NCBI RefSeq assembly: GCF_913773735.1
Contig: NZ_CAJYEB010000037.1
Location: 1-64,000 of the forward strand
Direction: 5' to 3'
Origin: an uncultured Massilia sp.
GTDB taxonomy: Bacteria; Pseudomonadota; Gammaproteobacteria; Burkholderiales; Burkholderiaceae_D
Length of the DNA stretch: 64,000 nucleotides
Part shown: one piece after another, positions 1 through 6,231 of the stretch
How positions within the stretch are numbered: the first letter of the stretch is position 1
Layout of the letters: each line of letters starts with the position of its first letter
Made by a program: the position numbers and the translations under genes
Notes under the pieces: model-generated
What the model saw: only the letters and a program-made list of their open reading frames with translations
Databases searched by the model: none
What the model was told of the DNA's origin: nothing

Positions 1-1
1 G

Positions 2-109
2 GGCGCCGACCATTACGAACAGCAATACCGTGACCGGGTCATCAAGCAGCTGCATCGGCGTGCCGCACAATTTGGCTATGCACTCCAACCACAGGAGGCA
101 CCGGCGTAG
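2..109 (+). pseudogene. C-terminal tail of a transposase-like protein (partial at left edge)
   Basis: An open frame enters from the left edge and stops with TAG at 107-109, giving 35 visible residues. The visible end reads HYEQQYRDRVIKQLHRRAA followed by a hydrophobic tail. It resembles the C-terminal tail I associate with several transposase families, but I cannot name the family from so little sequence. It abuts the truncated IS3 element directly, so it probably belongs to another insertion sequence that cut the left part of that IS3, or whose insertion was cut by it. Inference only. Confidence 0.35.
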
Positions 110-110
110 A

Positions 111-161
111 GGTGAGTTTCTTAGGAAAGCCGCACGGTACTTTGCCAGGGAGCCCGAGTAA
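111..161 (+). pseudogene. 3' end of IS3-family orfA (truncated)
   Basis: The frame starting at 111 reads GEFLRKAARYFAREPE and stops at TAA 159-161. This is the typical end of an IS3-family OrfA, whose last helix precedes the OrfB frame. Everything upstream of about 110 is missing, including the helix-turn-helix part and the left inverted repeat. OrfB continues in another frame: in the frame of the 173 start the upstream sequence reads VKYRF before MNEHRH, so the normal OrfA-OrfB join would lie around 150-160. Without OrfA the element should not transpose by itself. Confidence 0.65.
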
Positions 162-172
162 AGTACCGGTTC

Positions 173-1012
173 ATGAACGAGCATCGGCACGAGTTTTCGC
201 TTGTGCTTATGTGCCGCATTTTGAAAGTGGCCAGAGCCGGGTTTTATCAATGGCTGCACCAGCCGATATCGGAGCGAGCGAAGGAAGATGCTCGCCTAGT
301 CGAGGCAATCCGGCATTCGTATTCGGCAAGCGGCGGTGTCTACGGCGCCAACCGCGTCTTTGGCGATCTGCGAGAAGCCGGCGAGACTTGCGGGCGTAAT
401 CGTGTAGCGCGGCTCATGCAGGTCAATAAGATCAAGGCTGTACGCGGCTATAAAGCGCCCAGAAGGATTGCTGGCCGGCCTTCGATCATTGCTCCGAATC
501 GGCTGAATCGAGAATTTACCGTCGATGCGCCTGATCAGGCTTGGGTCACTGACACTACCTACATTAGAACTTGGCAGGGCTGGCTTTATCTGGCCGTCGT
601 GGTCGACCTTTTTGCGCGCAAAGTCGTTAGCTGGTCGATAAAGCCGACATTGTCGCGCGAGCTGGCTATCGACGCCTTACTAATGGCGGTTTGGCGCCGC
701 AAGCCAAAGAAGCCAGTACTGGTACATTCCGATCAAGGCAGCCAATATGGAAGCGACGACTGGCGCCGCTTCTGCAAGGTCAACAACATCGAACCGAGCA
801 TGAGTCGACGCGGTAACTGCTGGGATAATGCTGTAGCGGAATCGTTCTTCAGCAGTTTGAAAAAGGAGCGCATTCGCAAGCGCATCTACAAAACCCGGGA
901 CTTGGCCCGGGCCGATATCTTCGACTACATCGAAGTCTTTTACAATCGAACCAGGCGCCACAGCCATCTGGGCGGTGTCAGCCCCGAGGCCTTCGAGCGC
1001 GCCTCAGCGTGA
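173..1012 (+). CDS. IS3-family transposase OrfB (DDE integrase core)
   Basis: The 279-residue protein is a complete OrfB. An N-terminal HTH_21-like region (about residues 45-105, around GGVYGANRVFGDL) is followed by a retroviral-integrase-type catalytic core. The DDE acids are visible as D in QAWVTDTTYI, D in LVHSDQGSQYGS and E in CWDNAVAESFFSSLKKE, with the usual spacing of roughly 35 residues between the last two. It normally acts as an OrfAB fusion made by frameshifting; here orfA is only a stub, so the protein is probably inactive or acts only in trans. The ATG at 173 is the first start; the frame itself is open slightly further upstream. Confidence 0.93.
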   Translation: MNEHRHEFSLVLMCRILKVARAGFYQWLHQPISERAKEDARLVEAIRHSYSASGGVYGANRVFGDLREAGETCGRNRVARLMQVNKIKAVRGYKAPRRIAGRPSIIAPNRLNREFTVDAPDQAWVTDTTYIRTWQGWLYLAVVVDLFARKVVSWSIKPTLSRELAIDALLMAVWRRKPKKPVLVHSDQGSQYGSDDWRRFCKVNNIEPSMSRRGNCWDNAVAESFFSSLKKERIRKRIYKTRDLARADIFDYIEVFYNRTRRHSHLGGVSPEAFERASA

Positions 1013-1047
1013 GGTCAAGATTTGTCTACTGAACCGGGGGAAGTCCA

Positions 1048-1821
1048 GTATGCCGGCGTTGTCGATCAAGACGATTCGTGGAACCTCGTGCGCTTGAGCC
1101 GCGACCTGATCGAAGAACGCGATCACATCCTCACGTGTCGTTGGTCGCTGTTGCTTAGTCCAGGTCAACGAGCCATCGTGGCGCAACGCGCCAAGCACGT
1201 TCACGCGCTGCCGGTGCGCGAGCGGTTCGACGGCTCGGGTCTGGCCGATTTTCCCCCATCCGTACTGCACCGGCGGATTCGGACTGAAACCTGACTCGTC
1301 GAAGTACAGCAGTTCGCACTGTTGTTCGTGGTCGAGCCGGGACAGTGCAGCGATCACTTTGCTGGCGTGCTCGAACGCCTCTTGATTTCGCTTTTTTTTA
1401 AACTGTAGCGATAGCGCTTGTACGTGAAATCCATCTCCTTGAGGTACCGCTTGGCCGTATTTTCGCTGATCGGCACCTGGCCTTGAATCTGCCCGACCTG
1501 GCGCAGCAGTGCACCCACAGTACCACCTTCGGAAACCGCCAATTCACCGAAAGCCTGCTGTTGCTGAGCTGTCCACTTTCTCGGTCGACCGGTATGACGT
1601 CCCTCGTACAACCCGGCCAAGCCAAGCTTGCTCCACCGTTGCCGCCACTGCTCGACGCTGTTCAGATGCACGCCAAATTCGTCAGCAGTCTTCTGAAGAG
1701 TCAGGCCTTGGCTCAGGCGCAAAATTCCTTGGGCTCGCATTCTCGTCCTCGGATGCGGGTGGAAAACGCCCATCTCACGCAGCGTGCGCTGCTCGACCTC
1801 GCTCAACTGCAGGTGTCTCAT
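1048..1821 (-). pseudogene. IS630-family transposase, C-terminus removed by IS3 insertion
   Basis: The N-terminal part (start at 1821, frame closing at 1354) has a helix-turn-helix region with LTLQKTADEFGVHLNSVEQW and a GRPRKW linker. The catalytic part (from about 1390 down to 1048) continues in another frame with D in LLYFDESGFSPNP and D in RIVLIDNAGI. The frames meet at a run of eight A (minus strand, 1392-1399), after TACAGTT, so a programmed slip is plausible, as known for some IS630 elements. The last part with the catalytic Glu is missing because the IS3 element sits at 1047. A second partial copy lies at 4229-4560. Confidence 0.85.
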
Positions 1822-1880
1822 CGCTCAACCCCTGCTGCATTGCCAATCTGACTTTGACAGCAAAAAATGGGCGACTACTT
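1048..1880 (-). mobile_element. IS630-family element, truncated
   Basis: The upstream terminal repeat is visible at about 1866-1880, ending CGACTACTTAG in plus orientation. The same end (TGACTACTTAG) closes the remnant at 4546-4560. The transposase inside is cut at 1048 by the IS3 right end. The insertion lies just outside the tRNA-Cys terminator, on the chromosomal side of the att copy. Confidence 0.7.
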
Positions 1881-1920
1881 AGATCAAATTAAATTTGCTG
1901 AATACGCATTGGCTGCAAAA

Positions 1921-1945
1921 CGAAACGGACCTCAGATGAGGTCCG
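1921..1945 (-). terminator. Rho-independent terminator, probably the original tRNA-Cys terminator
   Basis: A 9-bp perfect stem (CGGACCTCA / TGAGGTCCG, 1926-1945, 2-nt loop) is followed on the minus strand by TTTCGTTTTGC. It lies 14 nt beyond the 3' end of the tRNA-Cys half copy. Before the island integrated it would have ended the pgsA-tRNA-Gly-tRNA-Cys transcript. Confidence 0.65.
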
Positions 1946-1958
1946 CATGCTTAATATC

Positions 1959-2006
1959 TGGAGGCGAGGACGGGAGTCGAACCCGTCTAGACGGCTTTGC
2001 AGGCCG
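1959..2006 (-). repeat. attachment-site copy: 3' half of tRNA-Cys
   Basis: These 48 nt match 45 of 48 positions in 11395-11442, the 3' half of the intact tRNA-Cys, from the anticodon loop to the encoded CCA. Beyond 2006 the similarity stops. Two of the three differences are a compensating pair in the T stem (C-G here, T-A in the intact gene), so this is a different tRNA-Cys allele rather than a decayed copy. Its position and orientation are those of the displaced 3' end left by an integrative element. Confidence 0.85.
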
Positions 2007-2077
2007 TTTTGCCTCATAGAAATCAAGGAGTTAGGCTAGGACCACATTTTACACCACATGAGTACGCCTCCCCTTGC

Positions 2078-2106
2078 TTGCCCAAGTCCCAAATTGGGAC
2101 TATCAT
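2078..2106 (+). promoter_or_regulatory. higBA promoter with palindromic operator
   Basis: A -35-like TTGCCC (2078-2083) and a -10-like TATCAT (2101-2106) are 17 nt apart. The spacer contains a perfect 8+1+8 palindrome, AGTCCCAAATTGGGACT (2085-2101). This is where an antitoxin repressor would bind and block RNA polymerase, as in known HigA-autoregulated promoters. The higB start is at 2113, so the leader is very short. Confidence 0.65.
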
Positions 2107-2112
2107 AGACGC

Positions 2113-2430
2113 GTGCGAATCCTATCTCTCCCTACACTTCGGACCTTCTACGAACGCCCCGAGTATGCCGACTCTAAGGAGCCGCTTCTTACTTGGCACG
2201 GCCATGTTCTCAAGGCCAAGTGGCAAACGCCAGCGGACGTCAAGGCCGACTTCGGTACCGCAAGTATCCTGAAGGATGGGCGAGTAGTCTTCAATATCGC
2301 TGGCAACAAGTATCGGCTGGTCACATCCATCAACTATCCGTACGGGATTGTTTTCGTCAAGTTCGTCGGCACGCATAAGCAGTACGGCGCTATCGATGCA
2401 CAAACTATCGAGGGACATCATGGACATTAA
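2113..2430 (+). CDS. higB: HigB-type toxin (mRNA interferase)
   Basis: The 105-residue protein from GTG 2113 begins MRILSLPTLRTFYER and contains KANWQTP-like (KAKWQTPADVKADF) and VVFNIAGNKYRLV motifs, followed by FVKFVGTHKQY. These are characteristic of the RelE-superfamily HigB toxins that cleave ribosome-bound mRNA. The GTG start is chosen because the longer frame (ATG 2074) would run through the promoter palindrome and because family members begin at this point. It overlaps higA by 11 nt, giving translational coupling. The pair probably stabilises the island. Confidence 0.88.
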   Translation: MRILSLPTLRTFYERPEYADSKEPLLTWHGHVLKAKWQTPADVKADFGTASILKDGRVVFNIAGNKYRLVTSINYPYGIVFVKFVGTHKQYGAIDAQTIEGHHGH

Positions 2431-2765
2431 ACCTATCCGTACCGAAGTGGACTATCAAGCAGCGCTGCGCGAAGTGGAATCGCTCATGACTGCCGAGTTC
2501 GGAACGCCAGAGGGCGACCGTCTCGACGTGTTGGCCACGCTGGTCGAAGCCTATGAAGCAAAGCACTTTCCAATGGAACTCGCGGACCCGGTTGAGGCCA
2601 TTAAATTTCAGATGGACCAAAAGGGCCTCACTGTGAAGGATCTCGAGCCGATGATTGGCCGGTCCAACAGGGTGTATGAGGTGCTGAACCGTGTTCGACC
2701 TCTGACACTCCCTATGATCTGGAAGCTGCACAAAGGGCTTGGCATACCTGCCGAGGCGTTAATTC
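2389..2765 (+). repeat. higA-containing direct repeat, left copy
   Basis: The last codons of higB and most of higA are repeated in the same orientation at 10886-11256, with many point differences. The two copies flank the lipoprotein, the IS630 remnant and the three-gene operon. Limits were set by eye. Confidence 0.7.
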
Positions 2766-2794
2766 AGCCGCCGAAGGGCACAGCCGCTGTATGA
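2420..2794 (+). CDS. higA: HigA-type antitoxin
   Basis: The 124-residue protein starts at ATG 2420 inside the end of higB. An acidic N-terminal region (PIRTEVDYQAALREVESLM, typical of this HigA subfamily) is followed by a C-terminal Xre-like helix-turn-helix around MDQKGLTVKDLEPMIGRSNR and VYEVLNRVRPLTLPM. It should neutralise HigB and repress its own promoter through the palindrome at 2085-2101. A mutated second copy of this gene lies at 10917-11256. Confidence 0.9.
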   Translation: MDIKPIRTEVDYQAALREVESLMTAEFGTPEGDRLDVLATLVEAYEAKHFPMELADPVEAIKFQMDQKGLTVKDLEPMIGRSNRVYEVLNRVRPLTLPMIWKLHKGLGIPAEALIQPPKGTAAV

Positions 2795-2932
2795 CCGGCG
2801 TCTAGGAAAGTCGCGGCGATTCATCAGGCTATTCCGCCCTGACTCGCGCTTCTCCGCCTCCACGAAAACCGGGGCAGTTCAGGTGCTGTGAAAGCTCTGC
2901 GCCTCGCCGTGGTTCAGCCAGGCATTTATTCT

Positions 2933-3967
2933 TCAGGCGCCAGTTACGAAGACGTCAACCCGGTGTGCGTATGCCGAGTCATCAATGCCCCCGCTCATGA
3001 CGTGCCCTTCGTATGACCGCGAGAACTTCTGTTCTTGCAGGTAGTTCATCACCGTTTGGGCGCGGCGTAATCCGATGTTAATGTTCCGCAAAGGCGAACC
3101 TGATTTGTTGGCATAGCCGACGATCAGAACCATTGGGCGCTGAGTCTTCGGAATCTTGCCTAACGCTTCCTCGAACTGGCTGTAGAGTTGCTGCCGTTCG
3201 GAGGCCGGCAAGCTCACGCCACTATCATTAAAGCCAGTCACCCTAATCTTGCCTTGCCCGCTCTTAGCGTCGAGCCGCTGGTTCACGACGTCGACCTTGT
3301 CCGACAGCTGCCTGAAGCCGTCTATTGTGTTTGCCTGCATGAGTGTCAGGGCCGCCCAAAAGGGCAATGGCTCTCCAGGCGACAAGTTTGCCTGCTTGTC
3401 CTTCTGCTTGTCCTGCGTGGCAGGAACCTTTTCGGCAAACTGTTTTTTCGCTTCCTTAGTGTCTTTCGCCAGCTCCTCAGCAGCAGCGACCACCTGTTGC
3501 GGATCTGTAGCCGCGGTCACGGTCTTGACAAATGCATCGACCTTGTTCTTCAAGGCCCTCTGACCTGTTATGGCGGTCATGATGACCTCGGCCCGGTCCG
3601 CGGCAGGTATAAGGGAAATTACTTCCGGATCGGTTGCTCGGCAGAATTCCAGCCGCCCCTGTTCTGCGAGCGAAGCCGCCTCACTGAGCTTTTGGGCTTG
3701 GGCGTGGGAGTACTCGATCGATCCAATCTTGATTGGACCGCCCGCCCATTTTCCAAGTGGGATTTCGAATCCAGCTCCCTTTAGATCGCCTGCCGGCGAT
3801 TTGAAACTGGCTATACAGCCGTGGTTTTCAGTATGAGGTGGCTGGGTAGTCGCACCGGCATTCTCTCCCGAGTCTCCTCCTGGAGGGTTTGGTTTGGGCG
3901 ACGTGCAGCCCGTGAGAACTAGGGCCGCAGAACAGAGCGTTGCCATGGCTAGCAGTAGTCGTTTCAT
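2933..3967 (-). CDS. OmpA-like outer-membrane lipoprotein
   Basis: The 344-residue protein starts MKRLLLAMATLCSAALVLTG followed by Cys, a signal peptide with a clear lipobox (LTGC), so it should be lipidated. ATG 3967 is preceded by AGGAGA at good spacing. The linker after the Cys is Pro/Gly-rich; the middle is charged, with Lys/Ala/Glu-rich helices. The C-terminal third is OmpA-like (VLIVGYANKSGSPLRNIN, then LRRAQTVMNYL), a domain that usually binds peptidoglycan. It faces the higBA operon. A role in the island is unknown; surface exclusion or envelope anchoring are possibilities only. Confidence 0.85.
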   Translation of the reverse strand: MKRLLLAMATLCSAALVLTGCTSPKPNPPGGDSGENAGATTQPPHTENHGCIASFKSPAGDLKGAGFEIPLGKWAGGPIKIGSIEYSHAQAQKLSEAASLAEQGRLEFCRATDPEVISLIPAADRAEVIMTAITGQRALKNKVDAFVKTVTAATDPQQVVAAAEELAKDTKEAKKQFAEKVPATQDKQKDKQANLSPGEPLPFWAALTLMQANTIDGFRQLSDKVDVVNQRLDAKSGQGKIRVTGFNDSGVSLPASERQQLYSQFEEALGKIPKTQRPMVLIVGYANKSGSPLRNINIGLRRAQTVMNYLQEQKFSRSYEGHVMSGGIDDSAYAHRVDVFVTGA

Positions 3968-4064
3968 GAAGTCTCCTGACGTTTGATGATCGAGATAGAG
4001 CCACGCATGGAAGCGGTTGAGTACCTGCGGCACGCCAATATCGACATAGTTGTCGTGAAATAAT

Positions 4065-4093
4065 TATATATCGCTTAACTATACTGACGGCAA
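4065..4093 (-). promoter_or_regulatory. sigma-70-type promoter of the lipoprotein gene
   Basis: On the minus strand TTGCCG (4088-4093) is separated by exactly 17 nt from TATATA (4065-4070), in a very AT-rich stretch. The predicted transcript would start near 4058, giving a leader of about 90 nt before ATG 3967. Confidence 0.6.
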
Positions 4094-4228
4094 TTTTTAT
4101 TATTTAATCAATTAAAAAAGCAACATTTTGGTTACTGAAAGCGTCCTGTTCTCACCCTTGACCGAAGAGTATATTCATCGCCGAAGTCGTGGGGAAGGTT
4201 TGACGTTAATCAATTTGCGCGAAAGCCA

Positions 4229-4560
4229 ACCAACGACACGTGAGGATGTGATCGCGTTCTTCGATCAGGCCGAGGCTTAAGCGCACGAGGTTCCACGAAT
4301 CGTCTTGATCGACAACGCAGGCATACACAAGGGCGCACTAATCGACAAGAAGCGGCGCCAGTGGGCGAAACATGGCCTGTATCTTCACTATCTGCCGCCC
4401 TGCAGTCCAGAGCTCAATAGAATCGAGATTCTGTGGAAGCACGCCAAGCACTTCTGGCGTCGCATCGTTGCCACGAACGGCGCAGACCTGCTCGACAAGA
4501 TCCAGTCCCTGATGAGCGGATTCGGCAGCAAGTTCACGATAAATTTTGAGTGACTACTTA
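4229..4560 (+). pseudogene. IS630-family transposase remnant (C-terminal part)
   Basis: The sequence from about 4229 is nearly identical to the reverse complement of the catalytic part at 1048-1150, but in the opposite orientation. A CAA codon has become TAA (4276-4278). The last open part reads IDNAGIHKGALIDKKRRQW, then LPPCSPELNRIEILWKHAK with the third catalytic acid, and ends at 4553. The terminal repeat closes at about 4560. Because it overlaps the region still present in the other copy, it comes from a separate element, not from the same one split in two. Confidence 0.85.
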
Positions 4561-5007
4561 GGCCGACCAGTACGGCCAAGATGCTGACCACAGCCAAGGT
4601 TCGAACAGGCCTTACCCAGTGCGACCGAGGGCGACGGCAGCACCTAGACCGAGACGCAGACCAACATTGAAGGATCAGAACGACAGTACTTTGTCACATG
4701 ACAGGTTCCCGGCCGTGTTGTCGCGGCACGGTTGAGGGCACCGGGCGCCGGCCAAGGCTGGATGACGCTGCAACGAAAAGGGCGTTAGAGGGATTGCCTT
4801 GCGCAAGACCTGCCTAAGACGATGAATAGCTCCATTAAGCGTGGGACCAAATTGTCACCAGGGCGGCCACACCTGCGCGTACTTGAGTCGGCCTCGTGCG
4901 CTACGGGCAGCTATCGGACTAATCTGTACCAGAAAATTTTTCGAGAGAATTTACCCATCCTTCATGGATTAAGATAGCGTGATACTCAACTATGAACAGC
5001 AACAAAC
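4561..5007. other. 447-bp intergenic region upstream of the three-gene operon
   Basis: No open frame with a plausible start, no tRNA and no strong inverted repeat is visible. The last 70 bp before the operon are AT-rich (AAAATTTTTCGAGAGAATTTACC, then GGATTAAGATAG), the natural place for its promoter, but TTTACC and TAAGAT are only 14 nt apart, so I do not call a promoter. Confidence 0.5.
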
Positions 5008-6231
5008 ATGACGTCGTGGGGCACTGTTGTACCAACCGATCTTCCGCAATCACGGCTACGCCTTGATTTTGGCCTGCGCCCCGCCATCCTGGCGCTCAAC
5101 GAATGGGCGGTTCCTGGCCTGGGTGGCGCATTCTTTGTACGTCAGCTCACCTGGAGCTGCCTCGGCTTGCTGCTGGCCGAGGAACTGAGCCGACCCGCGC
5201 TGGCCGCACGCATTGCTGAGTCGATCGAAGCGCTCGCGAGCTGGCTCACGATCCGGCAAGGCAGTCATGAAAAGGAGGACCGCATCCAGGGCAAGCGAAA
5301 ACTCCGTGATCTCAAAGCATTGTCGTTTGCCGCAGTCAGCACTGGAAGTGCCTATGTCACCGTGCCGTTCCGACGTTCGGCGACCGCCGCATTGCCGGGC
5401 CTCGGCTTCTGCAGGAGCACCCAATTTCGTTTCAACAGTCTGCAGCTGGCACCGGTTGGCATGGCGCTCGCCAACGCGGCCTTGGTCGACGACGACGTGG
5501 CCAAGCGCTTGCGCAAATGGATTACCGACCCGGAGATGGCGCTCAAGAGCAGCAGTAACGAGTTCAAACGATCCCTGCTGCCCAACGCCGCAACAAGCGC
5601 GGAATGCCAGCTCGTGCACGACCAACTGCTCGCCGACGCAAGCCGTTCGCGTCTCATCGCCCTGCTCGCACCATATGCCATCGACCTCCCCGAGTTACAA
5701 ACCGACAAAGGCAGCGCGACGTTCTTGCAACGCATCGAGGATCCCACCCAACGCGTGCGCCTCGATACGTGCTTCGCCTTTGAACGGGTGCGTACGACCG
5801 CATTACAAGCGGCGCAACAGCTAGCAAAGGCGATCAAGGCGACAGCGCAACCCTGGGCCGATTTGGCGCGCGCCCCCGAAGTACAGCGCGAATTCGCGGC
5901 GCTGCAGCGCGATTGCGGCGCACTGGCCCAACGTCTTGCCGGGCTCGTCGAGCGCCCAACCGGCGTCCAGGAATTCTGTGACGAACAACACGGCGATGTC
6001 CCGCTCGAGGCCCGTATTCGCACTCTGGCAGCGCGTCTGCCTCAAGTGTTTACGTCGCAGCCAGCCGCGCTCGGCCGTGGCATTGGCTACACCGACACCC
6101 TGGTCGCCGCCGATGCGATCGACCCGCTCGAAAGTGACATCGTACCCGCTGGCGGTGCCATCCCACGGCCACTGCTGCGCCTGAAGCGATTGCACGATGA
6201 GGCACTGAAAGGGCTTGCACATGCAGCATGA
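5008..6231 (+). CDS. protein of unknown family, first gene of a nuclease-helicase operon
   Basis: The 407-residue protein is not recognised. It appears mostly alpha-helical, with no signal peptide. A hydrophobic stretch near residues 36-58 (WAVPGLGGAFF, then LTWSCLGLLLAEE) looks like a buried helix rather than a membrane anchor. The middle holds many Ala/Leu/Arg-rich helices and the C-terminus ends LLRLKRLHDEALKGLAHAA. The start at ATG 5008 has a weak ribosome site. Its stop (6229-6231) overlaps the start of the next gene by 11 nt, so the products are made in a coupled way and probably form a complex with the PLD-like protein and the helicase. A sensor or adaptor subunit is a guess. Confidence 0.8.
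   Translation: MTSWGTVVPTDLPQSRLRLDFGLRPAILALNEWAVPGLGGAFFVRQLTWSCLGLLLAEELSRPALAARIAESIEALASWLTIRQGSHEKEDRIQGKRKLRDLKALSFAAVSTGSAYVTVPFRRSATAALPGLGFCRSTQFRFNSLQLAPVGMALANAALVDDDVAKRLRKWITDPEMALKSSSNEFKRSLLPNAATSAECQLVHDQLLADASRSRLIALLAPYAIDLPELQTDKGSATFLQRIEDPTQRVRLDTCFAFERVRTTALQAAQQLAKAIKATAQPWADLARAPEVQREFAALQRDCGALAQRLAGLVERPTGVQEFCDEQHGDVPLEARIRTLAARLPQVFTSQPAALGRGIGYTDTLVAADAIDPLESDIVPAGGAIPRPLLRLKRLHDEALKGLAHAA

Larger units (their letters stand above)
110..1047 (+). mobile_element. IS3-family element, left-truncated
   Basis: The right end is sharp: IS3-like terminal sequence ending AACCGGGGGAAGTCCA finishes at 1047, and the IS630 transposase sequence resumes at 1048 in the middle of its DNAGI codons. 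The element therefore inserted into an IS630-family transposase gene. The left end is lost near 110, where another transposase tail is joined. The family is assigned from OrfB and from the GGACTTCCCCC-type end in reverse orientation. Confidence 0.7.

Noticed and set aside
112..399. 95-residue open frame at the left edge
   Set aside because: Shadow of the IS3 orfB in another frame; no independent similarity.
1048..4560. The two IS630 fragments as halves of one inverted element
   Set aside because: Both fragments contain the same stretch (the codons around TTREDVIAFFDQ and VPRIVLIDNAG), so they come from two separate copies.
4920..4980. Promoter for the three-gene operon (TTTACC ... TAAGAT)
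   Set aside because: The boxes are only 14 nt apart and no better pair is seen, so the true promoter could be elsewhere in 4561-5007.
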